Shown here in pieces: positions 9,510 to 21,065 of a stretch of DNA of 64,000 nt (its first letter is position 1; every line of letters begins with the position of its first letter). This DNA comes from Pelagomonas calceolata (lineage: Eukaryota; Sar; Pelagophyceae; Pelagomonadales; Pelagomonadaceae), in contig CAKKNE010000004.1 of assembly GCA_918797485.1 (NCBI GenBank), positions 2,418,001 to 2,482,000 on the forward strand, written 5' to 3'. The notes beneath the pieces are model-generated. The model saw nothing but the letters and a program-made list of their open reading frames with translations. It had not been told where the DNA came from and made no database searches. Both the position numbers and the translations under genes were made by a program.

Positions 9510-11963
9510 TTAGGCCCCACCGGCAGCAGTCGCCGCCGCCGCCGGGCCACGCGGTAGCGCACAGAACCTCGGGCACTGGTCTCTGTGCTGATGCTTCCAG
9601 TCGCGCCTCTGACATTCTTGGGAACAGTAGGTCGAAATGCGGCACCGACCGCAGCGCGAGAACGGACTCAGTCCGTCGCCGCCTTGGCGATTCGGGCAGC
9701 CCATCGCGCTGCACTCCCGGCGACCCGCGCCGTCGACGTCCGTCACAGCTACCACTGAGAAGGGAGTACGGCTCGGCCCTGGGCGGTCCATCGCTTCCAC
9801 GTCATCGCACGCCCCCCAATACGTAACCTTTCGTCCCCCTTCAAGATTCATCGTGACCGCGCAATGCGTCGCGGCGGCGAGACCTTCGGGCGCGCCCGTC
9901 GCAAACACTGGCGCCGTCGGCGGCGCCTGTCGAGCGCATCGCGGCAGCCGCGCGACCGCTCGCAGCGCGGTCAGTCCGTTCATTTGGCGGTTCATCATAC
10001 CCTTGAGATAATCATCGTCTCGGATGGCCTCGGCGAGGTCACTGGTCGTGGTCTCGTCCTGCATTTCAATTTCAACGACGCGCTCGCGGCAAAGCGGACA
10101 TTTTCCTAGTTTCCGGGCGCACGCGCCGCACACTTTGTGGCGACACGGCTTCAGGCAGGCGTCGAGGGGCGTCGTTTCTAGGCACACACAGCAAAGATCA
10201 CGGGCCGCCACAACAGGAGCGAGGACCCGCCCCTTGAGGTAGCGTTCGTCAGTCGTAGCATAGGTCAGGTGCACGCACGAAACTCGTCCGTTGGCAACGC
10301 GCGAGCACGCTTCTACCGCGACATCCAGAAAGGATAACCCCTTGCCCCCACCATCGTACGCCGTCATGGCCAGGACCTCATCCCAGGGCCGCGTCGCAAT
10401 ATAAGAATCGTCCACGTGCTCGGAGGCGCACTGGACGTTCTCGAGGCCCAGCACCCGCTTCACATAGTCGTGCGACTCGGCGAACGCAGCGTATACCGGC
10501 ACGGAGAAGAGGGCTCGCAGGCCACACGCCCACTCCATCAGCCGGGTCCCCGCCGCGGGGTCATCGGCGCGCCGGCGCTTCGCCTCGTCCGAGAGCGACG
10601 GCGCGTCCGATTCACCGAGCCACGAAGAGGCGCTGTGGCCGAAGACGGGGTCGCGCATGAGAGCATGCATCGCATCCGCCCCTCCAAAGATATCATCGAC
10701 GTCCTCCTCCGAAAACAACTGCAAAAGCATACTCCACGGCCAAGTCGCCGTACTGCGGCGGATAAAGCCCTTCGCCCCGAGATGCGACGCCGCCGCGCAG
10801 ATCTCGAGTGCGGAGCGGCTGGCCCTTAGGACAATTTCGAGCTCTTGGGCCCACGACTCGAACGTGGCGAAGTCGCCTTCCTCGCCCACGCCCAGGCGCA
10901 CGTCCTCGATGGCGTTGTGCGAGTACTGGACCGTGCTCATAAACCAACAGAGGCGCTTCGCGGGATGGAGCGAGCGCGCGATGGCGCGGATGCGCGCGCT
11001 CAGGGCCATTGCCGTGTCCGCGTGTCCAGCAATGTGCACGAGGAGATCTTCGCGTCGGAGGGCGTCCTGTTGCGACGCGGCTGGTGGCACCAGGTTTTGC
11101 TCTAGGCATTCCCAAGGCACATCGTCGGCGACAAACGGCGCGTATGCGTCGCGCAGGCTCGTCTTGTCGGCGGGCTGCTCGAGGATAACCTTATATGTAA
11201 ATTTGTGCCGGTCCAGCTGCTCGCGCTGGATCCGCTCCTGGATCGCGTCGCGCGCCGCGCTGATCGCGTTCTTCTCGGTCAAATCGTCGGGTGCAGAGTA
11301 ATACCACCAGAGAGCCCTCCGCGCGAGCGCGCGGGCCTCGGCGCGCAGAGTGAACGGCGCCAGCGACGGCTCAGCCAGGAGCTTGCCTTGTAGCGTCGCG
11401 ACGGCGGTCATGAACGTTCCACCACGCAGCCGCTCGGGTAATTCAATCCCCCGCGCCATCGGGCGCATGATGAGGTTCGTGACGTCCGGCATCATCCTCT
11501 CCGCGAAGGCCGCCGCATCGCCGCCGCCGCTCGGCAACAGAGTGGTCGCTTCATCGCCTAGGCCCAGCACGAATTCCGGGTAGAACTGCGTGATCGCCGT
11601 CATGAGTACCTCTTGGGCATGCGCGTCGACGTCAGGATCGTCGAAGGGCAGCTTCGCCATCAGCGCTTGGATGACGCTTTCGAAATCGCCCTTGCCCAGC
11701 AATGGCTTCGAGATCTCGCGGCAGCGCTCGATCAATTCATCGACAGTAGTGCACGCCGGCTGCGTGCCGCGCGCCCGAGTTATGACGGCGTTGATATTGT
11801 TCGGCGCGAGGGTGGCATATAACTCCGCGTAGCCGAGGCGCAGCCGCCAGCTTAAAACGCAGCAGTTGGGTGTGAAGCCTTCCGTGCCGACGGTGTCACC
11901 CATTATTCTGACGGCGTCCTCCATTATTCTGCCGCCGACGGTTTCATCATCGTTCTCGCTCAT
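9510..11963 (-). CDS. RING-MYND zinc-finger protein
   Basis: The 817-residue protein has a long helical N-terminal region (~600 residues, no motif recognised). A C3HC4-like RING follows (CCVCLETTPLDACLKPCRHK...CPLCRERV). At the extreme C terminus is a MYND finger (CSAMGCPNRQ...CGRCRISTYCSQECQRRDW...HRDQC). A RING suggests ubiquitin-ligase activity and a MYND finger suggests protein binding; the substrate is unknown. I chose ATG 11963 (MSENDDETVGG) because the frame extends upstream only through non-ATG codons. The gene ends 12 bases from the stop of the convergent gene at 7362-9497. A degenerate promoter palindrome lies 215 bases upstream. Confidence 0.75.
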   Translation of the reverse strand: MSENDDETVGGRIMEDAVRIMGDTVGTEGFTPNCCVLSWRLRLGYAELYATLAPNNINAVITRARGTQPACTTVDELIERCREISKPLLGKGDFESVIQALMAKLPFDDPDVDAHAQEVLMTAITQFYPEFVLGLGDEATTLLPSGGGDAAAFAERMMPDVTNLIMRPMARGIELPERLRGGTFMTAVATLQGKLLAEPSLAPFTLRAEARALARRALWWYYSAPDDLTEKNAISAARDAIQERIQREQLDRHKFTYKVILEQPADKTSLRDAYAPFVADDVPWECLEQNLVPPAASQQDALRREDLLVHIAGHADTAMALSARIRAIARSLHPAKRLCWFMSTVQYSHNAIEDVRLGVGEEGDFATFESWAQELEIVLRASRSALEICAAASHLGAKGFIRRSTATWPWSMLLQLFSEEDVDDIFGGADAMHALMRDPVFGHSASSWLGESDAPSLSDEAKRRRADDPAAGTRLMEWACGLRALFSVPVYAAFAESHDYVKRVLGLENVQCASEHVDDSYIATRPWDEVLAMTAYDGGGKGLSFLDVAVEACSRVANGRVSCVHLTYATTDERYLKGRVLAPVVAARDLCCVCLETTPLDACLKPCRHKVCGACARKLGKCPLCRERVVEIEMQDETTTSDLAEAIRDDDYLKGMMNRQMNGLTALRAVARLPRCARQAPPTAPVFATGAPEGLAAATHCAVTMNLEGGRKVTYWGACDDVEAMDRPGPSRTPFSVVAVTDVDGAGRRECSAMGCPNRQGGDGLSPFSRCGRCRISTYCSQECQRRDWKHQHRDQCPRFCALPRGPAAAATAAGGA

Positions 11964-12382
11964 TATAGTGTTATCGTCCTTGGACCGACTTCGGCGTGTC
12001 CCGACCTCGGCGTGTTCTGCAGGCAGGTTAGATGCTGCAGGTTGAACACTGCACTGCTGCTCTGAACGTTGCTTAATCCACAATGATCACTCCGGTGCTG
12101 ACGTGCTGGGTGCAAAACCAATCCTAGATTGATTCGCAGCCCGTAGATCAAGCCGTGCGGAGGTTGCTCGATCGAAACTAGCGTATAAGCATACTAGCCA
12201 ACCATCCCAAGCTCGCGGTGCACAACGGCTATTGCTGTGCAGGGCGGCGTAAGGAGCAAGAGAGCAGCTCGCGACCACCGCTTGCACTGCTAGTCGCAGC
12301 GCACAGCGTCCAGCTGCACCGCTGCCTCAATTGCTTGCATACAGCAGATCAGCTGCTGCGTGAGGCGAGCCCTACGCCATCG
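11964..12382. promoter_or_regulatory. Divergent intergenic region with degenerate palindrome
   Basis: This 419-bp space lies between divergent genes. CTAGCGTATAAGCATACTAGC at 12178-12198 is a symmetric relative of the recurrent palindrome, 215 bases from one start and 185 from the other. Nothing else was recognised. Confidence 0.4.
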
Positions 12383-13351
12383 ATGCCATCGATGCGCCAC
12401 TCATGGCTCCTCTGCTTGCCGCTGGCCGCGAGCCTCGCCCCGGTGGACCAGATCAAAACGCTGCTCAAACTGGGCCGCATCGATGGCGCCACGGGCTACC
12501 ATGAGCTCGACAGCGGCTTTTGCAACTCGGTCTATCGGGTCGACACGCACAAGAAACCGGTCGTCGTGAAGATCTATTCGGCCATGGCCAAAGCACGGTG
12601 CGCGCCGGCCTGCCGCGGCGTCGTCGACGAGGCCGTGGGCGCGGCGGGCCTCGGACCGCAAATACACGTCCGCACGGACGACGCGCTCGTGGCCGAGTTC
12701 GTCGACGGCGAGACGCTGACGGAGCGCGACTTGAAGGACGAAGAGACAGCGCTGACGATTGCGCCGAAGCTCGCCCAGCTCCACGCCTTGCCCATTCCGC
12801 CGCCGCTGCCGCAGAAGCCGGCGCTCTGGGTCGGCATCGACGCGATGCTCGCTTGCGAAGGCGACGCGCTCGACGCGAGCTTGCTGCGGCGAGAAGCCGC
12901 GCGGATGCGAGACGCCGTCGAGGCCTGCACGCACGCCGACGTGCTGGGCCACGGCGACCTCAAGCCGTCGAACGTCTTGCGATTAAGGCGCGGCGGGATT
13001 ACCTTTATCGACTTCGAGCTTGCGGGCCCAAATTATAGAGGATACGACATCTTTAAACTCTTTCGGACGTCAAAACTGCCGGCGGCGTCCGACGCTTCTC
13101 TACTGTCCTTCGTGGAGGCGTATCTTGGCGAAGGCGCGACGCAACGCGCCGCCGACGCGTGCCTCTTGGAAACGAAGCTCTTCGAGCCGCTCACGTGGCT
13201 CGAGGCGGCGATCTTCTTCTCCTTCGCCGCGGCGACGCTCCCGGAGAAGCGCTCGGAGATGGCGGCCCTCGCGCGGGACCGGTGGGCTGCATACGAGGAT
13301 TGTGCCGGCGCGGGATTTGATGCCGCGGTCAGGAATCTAAATAACACTTAG
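12383..13351 (+). CDS. Choline/ethanolamine-kinase-like protein (APH fold)
   Basis: The 322-residue protein has the catalytic loop of aminoglycoside-phosphotransferase-fold kinases, LGHGDLKPSNVL (HxDxxxxN). It is followed by ITFIDFELAGPNYRGYDI, which carries the metal-binding Asp and resembles the choline/ethanolamine kinase signature. An N-terminal segment SGFCNSVYRVD then VVVKIYS provides the nucleotide loop and Lys. Choline or ethanolamine phosphorylation (Kennedy pathway) is the best guess, but related small-molecule kinases cannot be excluded. The first 19 residues (SWLLCLPLAASLAP) look like a signal peptide, which is unusual for a cytosolic choline kinase and hints at a secretory-pathway or plastid location. 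The start was set at ATG 12383; a second ATG is at 12392. No intron. Confidence 0.7.
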   Translation: MPSMRHSWLLCLPLAASLAPVDQIKTLLKLGRIDGATGYHELDSGFCNSVYRVDTHKKPVVVKIYSAMAKARCAPACRGVVDEAVGAAGLGPQIHVRTDDALVAEFVDGETLTERDLKDEETALTIAPKLAQLHALPIPPPLPQKPALWVGIDAMLACEGDALDASLLRREAARMRDAVEACTHADVLGHGDLKPSNVLRLRRGGITFIDFELAGPNYRGYDIFKLFRTSKLPAASDASLLSFVEAYLGEGATQRAADACLLETKLFEPLTWLEAAIFFSFAAATLPEKRSEMAALARDRWAAYEDCAGAGFDAAVRNLNNT

Positions 13352-13478
13352 TTGTCGGACGATCACACATGCTCGAAGCCCCTCGCCGGATGACGACGGT
13401 GCCCTCGGAGCCCTGGCCGCCGCAGCCCGCCTCCGCCTCGCACCTGCGCCAGGGTCGTGAGGCGCCCCGAGGGCGCGC

Positions 13479-14032
13479 TCACAACTCTGCCGAGACCCCC
13501 TGGCAGCTCAGCATCTCCATCGTGAAGACCAGAACGGAATTGGCAGGAATATCCGAGCCCATCGCGCGGCCGCCGTACGCGATCTCGGGCGGGCAGACGA
13601 GCTCCCACTTCGAGCCGACCTTCATCTTCTGCATGGCCTCCGTCCAGGCCGCGATGACTTGCCGCGGCGCGAAGGTCGTCGGCTGGCCGCGCGCGTAGCT
13701 CGAGTCGAAGGTCTTGCCCGACGGGTAGTTCGTCGCCGTGCGGCCCTCGTAGTGGCACCTGCGCGAGCGGCGGGTCGCGGCGACGGCGTCGGGGGACGCT
13801 CGCATGTCGAAGGGACGAGGACGCCGCGCGCGCGCGAGCAGGGCGTCGCCAATTCGGGAGAGCCGCCGGAGCCGTCCTTGAGGACGCGGTACATGAGGCC
13901 CGAGTCCGTGACTTGGGTTCCTTCGCCCGTGGCGTACTCCTCGAGGAACGCCGTCTCCTTCGCGTTCGCGGCCGTCTTCTTGACCGCCGCTAGCGCACTC
14001 GGCAGGAGGAGCGCGATGAGAGCGAGCTTCAT
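13479..14032 (-). CDS. FKBP-type peptidyl-prolyl isomerase, secreted/organellar, two exons
   Basis: Exon 1 (14032-13845) encodes a signal peptide, MKLALIALLLPSALAAVKK, and the start of the domain (GLMYRVLKDGSGGSPELAT). Exon 2 (13758-13479) encodes CHYEGRT, GKTFDSSYARGQPTTF, VIAAWTEAMQKMKVGSKW, PPEIAYGGR and IPANSVLVFTMEML. These are the FKBP core, including the Phe-Asp, Trp and Tyr pocket positions. Length is 155 residues. The intron (13844-13759, 86 nt) fits only as a GC-AG intron: AC|GCCCTGC...CGCAG|GTGCC gives ELATCHYEGR in phase 2, whereas no GT donor restores the frame. The role is prolyl isomerisation during folding in the secretory system or plastid. The gene is divergent from the ABC-F gene, with a promoter palindrome between them. 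Confidence 0.85.
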
Positions 14033-14230
14033 CGTTGACCTGCGCGACGACGCTCTCCGCGACTGCACGTGGAAAATGTGCCGGCAGCCTATCTCTCAAA
14101 CTAGGCAGTGTCGCGCAGGACCGCTTGCAGCGAAGTAGCGTGGCAGCAAAAGGTGTGTGACCAGCGCCGGCGGCGTGCAATTTTAGCACTGCTTGGCACG
14201 TTTGCGGCTCCAGCTCCAGGTGTCGGATTA

Positions 14231-14255
14231 GCTAGCGGCCTTGTAAGACACTAGC
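14231..14255. promoter_or_regulatory. Recurrent promoter palindrome, copy 2
   Basis: GCTAGCGGCC then TTGTAAGACACTAGC lies in the 532-bp divergent space between the FKBP start (199 bases away) and the ABC-F start (310 bases away). The rest of the space (14033-14564) holds nothing recognisable. Confidence 0.5.
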
Positions 14256-14564
14256 AATCAGCAGCCGTCCTCTTTTCGATATGAGGAGCCTTGGAGGCCT
14301 CTTCAGAGCCGTATGATGCACCCTTTCGCGTTGCCTACTCCAGTCCTTTTGGCAGTCCTCAGCTGAGGCTGGCTGCAGTCAGTGTGTTGCGCTTGTGGGA
14401 GCATAGCAGTCATTTACACGTGCAGGACCACTGCTGCATAGCTACAGTAGCGCTGCAACCGGAACCGTCATCGGACAAGTACTTGGGAGAGCTGCTCTCA
14501 GAGCTGCACGCACTGCACTGCACACATCTCAAACGCGCGACGAACGACGCAATAAATCCGTGAA

Positions 14565-16559
<1,995 letters not shown>

Positions 16560-16605
16560 GTAAGTTGTTGAAAACTAGCGGTCTTTCGCGTGCGCAACGC
16601 GCTTT

Positions 16606-16628
16606 GCTAGTGTCTTACAGGTGCTAGC
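16606..16628. promoter_or_regulatory. Recurrent promoter palindrome, copy 3
   Basis: GCTAGTGTCTTACAG then GTGCTAGC lies 284 bases upstream of the cupredoxin-fasciclin start and just after the ABC-F stop. The remaining intergenic sequence to 16911 holds nothing else recognisable. Confidence 0.5.
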
Positions 16629-16911
16629 TATCAGGCCAAGCAAAGTCTTGGTGTCTGTGAGCACACGTCATATAAACAAGTCCTCTAAAACCGCCAGTAC
16701 GTGTCCAGTGTCGTGTCTCAAAACCGTATTAATCACCCTTGACTCGAAGCGCATTGCGTGTCGAAGTGTAAGACTTCAATTTTGTGTGTCAGAGTTGGTT
16801 AGACTGCGTTTTTGCGCCATCGCGGCCATAGAACACGACATCGCGGCCATCGTAATGGCTCACGTAGTTCGTGCCCGCTTAACCCTTCTCGCGCAGGTCA
16901 ATTTTGCAAGC

Positions 16912-17734
16912 ATGAAGTGTGTTGTCGCCCTCGCGCTCGCGCTCACGGCGCAAGCCATCGAAATTGACTGGCGCATTCCGGGCGCCGAGCAACTCCCACC
17001 CGTGACCGTGGACCCGTCGAATGACGTCGCCTCGACGATAACATTCAAGTGGAGCTTTACCCACAACGTCTACGAGATGCCTAGCGAGGCTGCAATGAAC
17101 TCGTGCGATTTCTCCGGCGCCAAGGAGATCGCGGGTTCGTCGTCCGGCGGCTCCGTCACCGTCGACGCGCCCGCCGCCGGCGAGACGAAGTACTACGCGT
17201 GCGAGGTCGGCAGCCACTGCAACGCGGGCCAGCGCGTGGCGATCACGAGCGAAGGCGCGCCGGTGGACCCGACGCCCGATGAGCCGACGATGAACATTGT
17301 CGAGACGGCCCAAAACACCGATATTTTGTCAACGCTCGTGCAAGCCGTCGTCGCCGCGGACCTCGTCGACACGCTGTCCGGCCCCGGCCCGTTCACGGTC
17401 TTCGCGCCCACGAACGATGCATTCGCCGCATTGGGTAGCACGGTCGACGACCTGCTCAAGCCCGAGAACAAGGATCAACTGGTGAATATCTGTGTGAAAA
17501 TCAACCAGTTTGTCGGGGTGCGGAGAATTCACGCCCACGATCAACGGCGACTCGGTCATCGGTCCGGCGGACGTGCTCGCGACGAACGGTGTAATCCACG
17601 TCATCGACACGGTCTTGATGCCCGGGAGTGACGACGAGCCGACGATGGGCCCGACGGCCATGGAGGAGTCGGACTCCGCGGGCCGCGCGAGCCTGGCGGT
17701 CGCCGCCGCGGCCGCGGTCGCCTACGTGCTCTAG
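16912..17734 (+). CDS. Cupredoxin-fasciclin (FAS1) secreted protein; coding sequence disrupted
   Basis: From ATG 16912 the protein has a signal peptide ([17 protein letters not shown]). A blue-copper-like domain follows (FTHNVYEMP, then [14 protein letters not shown], supplying His/Cys/His ligands). A FAS1 domain begins [11 protein letters not shown]-like and includes [14 protein letters not shown]. After KDQLVN the frame is lost at a short stretch resembling the left end of an introner. The FAS1 end ([14 protein letters not shown]) and a hydrophobic GPI-type tail ([15 protein letters not shown]) continue in another frame up to the stop at 17732-17734. About 30 residues expected in the middle of FAS1 are missing, and I found no splice pair that joins the halves. 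Either this allele is broken or the assembly lost part of an introner plus exon. The product would be a surface-anchored copper/adhesion protein. Confidence 0.6.
17490..17530 (+). mobile_element. Truncated introner left end
   Basis: CTGTGTGAAAATCAACCAGT followed by TGTCGGGGTGCGG...AGAATTC matches the first ~45 bp of introners 1 and 5, then stops abruptly in fasciclin coding sequence. No right inverted end, core palindrome or target duplication is present. Confidence 0.65.
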
Positions 17735-17823
17735 ACACATGTCCATACTCGGGAGTCGCCCCGCTCCCGAAAGACCCTCCCCGTTCCACTACCCCGCGCG
17801 TCCTACTCTGATGTTAACTCAAC

Positions 17824-18663
17824 TTAACTGGTAGACACGGCCACCGTGCCCTGCCCGACCCCCACAATGTTCTGCACGTGCGGCAGCCGGAGGACGCGAT
17901 CCCGTTCCGCGTCCGAGAGCCGGTACTCGCCGCGCGACTCGAGCGCTTCCTTGTACCAGCCCCGCGCGAGATTGAGGTGGTCCGGGATTCGCGGCGCGAC
18001 GCCCGCCTCATTCCCGGACGCCTTGCACAACACATCAAAGGCCTCCTGCGCGTCGAGGGCGTCGTAGTAGTGCAGCTGCCCAAGCGCCGCCGCCGCCGCC
18101 GCGACGCCGGCTCTAGCGGACAGCGTCAGCGTCTCTAAAGCTAATAATCGCTCCGGGTCGTCATCTTCACGCTCCGGCTTCTCGCGATACCGATCCAAAG
18201 CGTACTTGCCTACCAATGCTCTAGCTAACGACGCGTGGGGCCCCGTCGGTTTCTTTTTTAGTAGCTCGCGCAATCGCTGATGTTCTTGAATGGGGTCCCC
18301 CGTGCCCGTCTCGCCACAAACCCTACAAGGCGTGGAGGAACCCACCGCGACCAAGGCGTCGCAGTTCGCGACCTCAGACAAAGCGCCGCAGCAGGCACAC
18401 AGGCTCTTCGTACGCCGCGGCGGCGCGCAGCGCTTCTTGTGGTTCGGCCACGCTTTCCTCTGGCAGTCGACGCCGCAGTAGGCCACACTTTTACATTTCG
18501 AGCACCGCAGCACCCGCCGGCAGGCCTGCTCGCAGTAGCCACAGAATAAGACTTCTTTCTTGGGCGGCGGCTTCTTAGACGTCCCTTGGACCGGGTCCTT
18601 CTCGGGCAGGCCGCGGATGGGGACCTCGATGCCGGCTATGTTTACTGTGGGCTGCTGCTCCAT
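17824..18663 (-). CDS. MYND-finger protein with helical-repeat C-terminus
   Basis: The 279-residue protein carries a MYND zinc finger near residues 40-80 (CGYCEQACRRVLRCSKCKSV then YCGVDCQRKAWPNHKKRC). A second cysteine-rich patch follows (CACCGALSEVANC...CRVCGET). The C-terminal part (LGQLHYYDALDAQEAFD, LARGWYKEALES) looks like short Sel1/TPR-type helical repeats. Such MYND-repeat proteins are usually protein-interaction adaptors, and the partner is unknown. It is convergent with the fasciclin gene and divergent from the OTU gene. A degenerate palindrome core (GACACACTAGC) lies about 105 bases upstream. Confidence 0.75.
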   Translation of the reverse strand: MEQQPTVNIAGIEVPIRGLPEKDPVQGTSKKPPPKKEVLFCGYCEQACRRVLRCSKCKSVAYCGVDCQRKAWPNHKKRCAPPRRTKSLCACCGALSEVANCDALVAVGSSTPCRVCGETGTGDPIQEHQRLRELLKKKPTGPHASLARALVGKYALDRYREKPEREDDDPERLLALETLTLSARAGVAAAAAALGQLHYYDALDAQEAFDVLCKASGNEAGVAPRIPDHLNLARGWYKEALESRGEYRLSDAERDRVLRLPHVQNIVGVGQGTVAVSTS

Positions 18664-19132
18664 TGGGGCAGCCGCGTCGATGGCGTTTTGGTGTGGTTAT
18701 TGCCTTCCTTGCTTTGCACCGATGGCCGGAGAGGCAGGCGCGGCTTCGAGATCGAGGGCAGCTTGTAATGACACACTAGCCCGCCCGGCCGAAGTACGGT
18801 ACGGGTCCGGCAGGCGACTCAGCAGCCGGTGGGCGGGAGTAATCCTCGGTCGGCGGACGAATCGAGGCGCTCGGTCTCGGCCAAAGCGCCCACTGCACTT
18901 GGCAAAACGAGCCCTGGTTCACCGCCGTCGGAGGACCGGCCAGCTGCACTGGCACTTGAAAACTGCCAGAAAATATTCATAGAGCTGGGTGAGATCATAA
19001 ATTCACGGGGCAACGCTGTCTCGGACGTCAACACAGCCGGGTGAGGTCACCCCCACGAATAACTCAAATCACACAAAAACGAGGGGCGCGTGAAGCGCCG
19101 TCGAGGCCGCCTGCGCATCCGAAAGACCCAGA
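18664..19132. promoter_or_regulatory. Divergent intergenic region (MYND / OTU genes)
   Basis: This 469-bp space should contain both promoters. TAATGACACACTAGC near 18767 resembles the half-site of the recurrent palindrome. The short open frames crossing it have no family resemblance. Confidence 0.35.
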
Positions 19133-20623
19133 ATGGGCGCCGAGCCCCAACTAGACCTGCCCGCACCCCCGGACACGGCGACGGGCCGCAAGCGCGACGC
19201 GACCGGCCAGAGCAGACAAAAGCACGGCCCCTACCGCGCCGGCCAGCGCGTCGACGTCTTAGATACGGTGAACAAGTGGGCCGAGGCCGACGTTATTAAG
19301 GTCGATACGCAAGGACGGAGGATCAAAGTCGCCTACGTGGGCTGGAGCGCGCGCTGGGACGAGTGGCTCCAATGGGATGATGAACGTATATCACAACACC
19401 ACTCCCAGACTTATATTGCGGGCGCGAGACCACGGCCGGGCCAGCGCATCGAAGCTAAAGATGACAGAGGCCAGTGGTTGGAGGCGGAGGTCCTGGAGGT
19501 GCGAGACGATGCCGCGTTCTGCCACTACAAGGGCTTCCATCGAAAGTTCGACGAGTGGCTGCCGTTAGAAGGCAGTCGTTTGAGACCCTTCGGTTCTACG
19601 AAGCCTCGACGGGAAGTGGAGATCGATTCTCGAGACGTTGTCGCGCGAAGTTGTGATAGCGACGATCTGGTCGAGGTGTTAGGCGTGAAGGGCCCGAAAC
19701 TCAGGGAACGCCAGGTCCAGGGCGACGTGTTTGAAAGATACCGCAAGTCTCTGCAGCGAAGGGGTCTGAGAGTACATCGAGTCGAAGGTGACGGGAATTG
19801 TCTGTTCCGATCGGTGTCGCACCAAGTTTATGGGGATGACAAGCACCACGGTTTAGCTCGAAGGAGTGTGGCCGACTACATGAGTTTAGAAAGGCCCTTC
19901 TTCCAGTCGTTCGTCGAGGGCGACGGCGACGCCTTCGACAGATATATATCAGAAAAGCGGCGCGACGGCTCCTGGGGCGACGAGCCCGAGATCCAGGCGC
20001 TCTGCGAGTTGTACGATCGGCCATGCGAGGTCTGGGCCTACGACGCCGGCATGGACCCTCGGAAAGGAGGCGGCGCGCGAATTTTGCGGACTTTTCATGC
20101 TGCCGCGAAGGGTGGTTCCGTCATGCGCCTGTCGTACTACGGCGGCGGCCACTACGACTCGCTGGTCAATGATAGTGATGAGTTCGATCCGCTGGCCGAT
20201 CCTGGTTCACGCGAATTACTCGCGTTGCAGAAAGCTAGAGCGCGCAAGACCAATGCAGACGCTTCTTCGGCTCTTGCCGTGTCGGACGCGGAGGCTACGG
20301 AACGAGCAGCCGTGGAACAAGCCTTGAGTGCGTCTAGAGCGGCCTACGACGGCGCGGCGGACCTCGAGGCCGCCCTCCAAGCGTCGCTGAGCGCCCAGCG
20401 CGAGGCCGAGACGAGCGACCTGCAGAGCGAGCTCGACGCGGCGGCCCTGCGCCGGGCCGAGGACGACGATTTGGCAAGGGCCATCGCGCTGTCGTCCGAC
20501 GCGGCGCCGCAGCAGGGCGACGCCGACCTCGCGGCGGCGATCGACCTCTCCGCGGCCGACGCCGCGGCGGGCGACGACTTCCTCCTCGCGCAGGCGCTCG
20601 CGGCGTCGATCGAGGACACGTGA
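19133..20623 (+). CDS. OTU-family deubiquitinase with two Tudor-knot modules and ubiquitin-interacting motifs
   Basis: The 496-residue single-exon protein has two N-terminal chromo/Tudor-knot-like modules (RIKVAYVGWSARWDEWLQWD and CHYKGFHRKFDEWLPLE, residues ~60-155). An OTU cysteine-protease domain follows, with EGDGNCLFRSVSHQVYG (catalytic Cys after Asp-Gly-Asn), ARRSVADYM, and YYGGGHYDSL (catalytic His). This arrangement resembles OTUD5/OTUD6-type enzymes that remove ubiquitin. The Ala-rich C terminus has repeated acidic LAxAIxLS-like helices (DLARAIALSSD, DLAAAIDLSAA, LLAQALAASIE) that look like ubiquitin-interacting motifs. The last ~12 codons are part of an 81-bp direct duplication whose second copy lies downstream. 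Confidence 0.88.
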   Translation: MGAEPQLDLPAPPDTATGRKRDATGQSRQKHGPYRAGQRVDVLDTVNKWAEADVIKVDTQGRRIKVAYVGWSARWDEWLQWDDERISQHHSQTYIAGARPRPGQRIEAKDDRGQWLEAEVLEVRDDAAFCHYKGFHRKFDEWLPLEGSRLRPFGSTKPRREVEIDSRDVVARSCDSDDLVEVLGVKGPKLRERQVQGDVFERYRKSLQRRGLRVHRVEGDGNCLFRSVSHQVYGDDKHHGLARRSVADYMSLERPFFQSFVEGDGDAFDRYISEKRRDGSWGDEPEIQALCELYDRPCEVWAYDAGMDPRKGGGARILRTFHAAAKGGSVMRLSYYGGGHYDSLVNDSDEFDPLADPGSRELLALQKARARKTNADASSALAVSDAEATERAAVEQALSASRAAYDGAADLEAALQASLSAQREAETSDLQSELDAAALRRAEDDDLARAIALSSDAAPQQGDADLAAAIDLSAADAAAGDDFLLAQALAASIEDT

Positions 20624-20852
20624 CCGGTCGCTCCCTCCCCCATGTTTCCTAAGCCAGTTTCAAGACTACTAGTACTCGGCCCGGGCCCGCGGCGTCTACG
20701 GCGAGTCGGCGACTCGGACTCGGACTACTAGTACCGTACGCTTGCCGGAGGAACGGCCGAGGCCAAGAAAAGCGCAGGCCCTCGCGGCGTCGATCGAGGA
20801 CACGTGACCGGTCGCTCCCTCCCCCATGTTTCCTAAGCCAGTTTCAAGACTA
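20588..20852 (+). repeat. 81-bp direct duplication of the OTU gene 3' end
   Basis: The segment 20588-20668 (last codons, stop and 3' flank of the OTU gene) is repeated at 20772-20852 with one or two differences. The 103 bases between include a near-palindromic ACTAGTAC pair. The copy is non-coding in place. Further on, 20957-21004 and 21024-21062 form a second, smaller direct repeat (GAGTGAGCATGGG...GATGAATTGGGCGGCG). The whole 20624-21065 space separates convergent genes and holds no gene. Confidence 0.85.
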
Positions 20853-21065
20853 TTAAGGTTAGCGATCGCGCCGGCGGGCGGCGAGCGCGATCTGGAACGT
20901 GTGCGCGCTCTTGCGCAGCACACACAGTCTTCATAGGTCAGGCTGGTGAATTTGGCGTGTGAGTGAGCATGGGATAGATTGATGAATTGGGCGGCGGCGG
21001 CGGCGCGGCCGCACACAGGCGTAGGAGTGAGCATGGGTCAGCATGATGAATTGGGCGGCGCGGCT

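Noticed and set aside
12360-12400. GCCATCGATGCCATCGATGC near the kinase start, resembling the introner core
   Set aside because: No inverted ends, duplication or intron there; probably chance or coding repetition.
13622-14068. Arg-rich 148-codon frame over the FKBP gene
   Set aside because: Only its first part is exon 1; the Arg-rich remainder is intron and out-of-frame exon 2.
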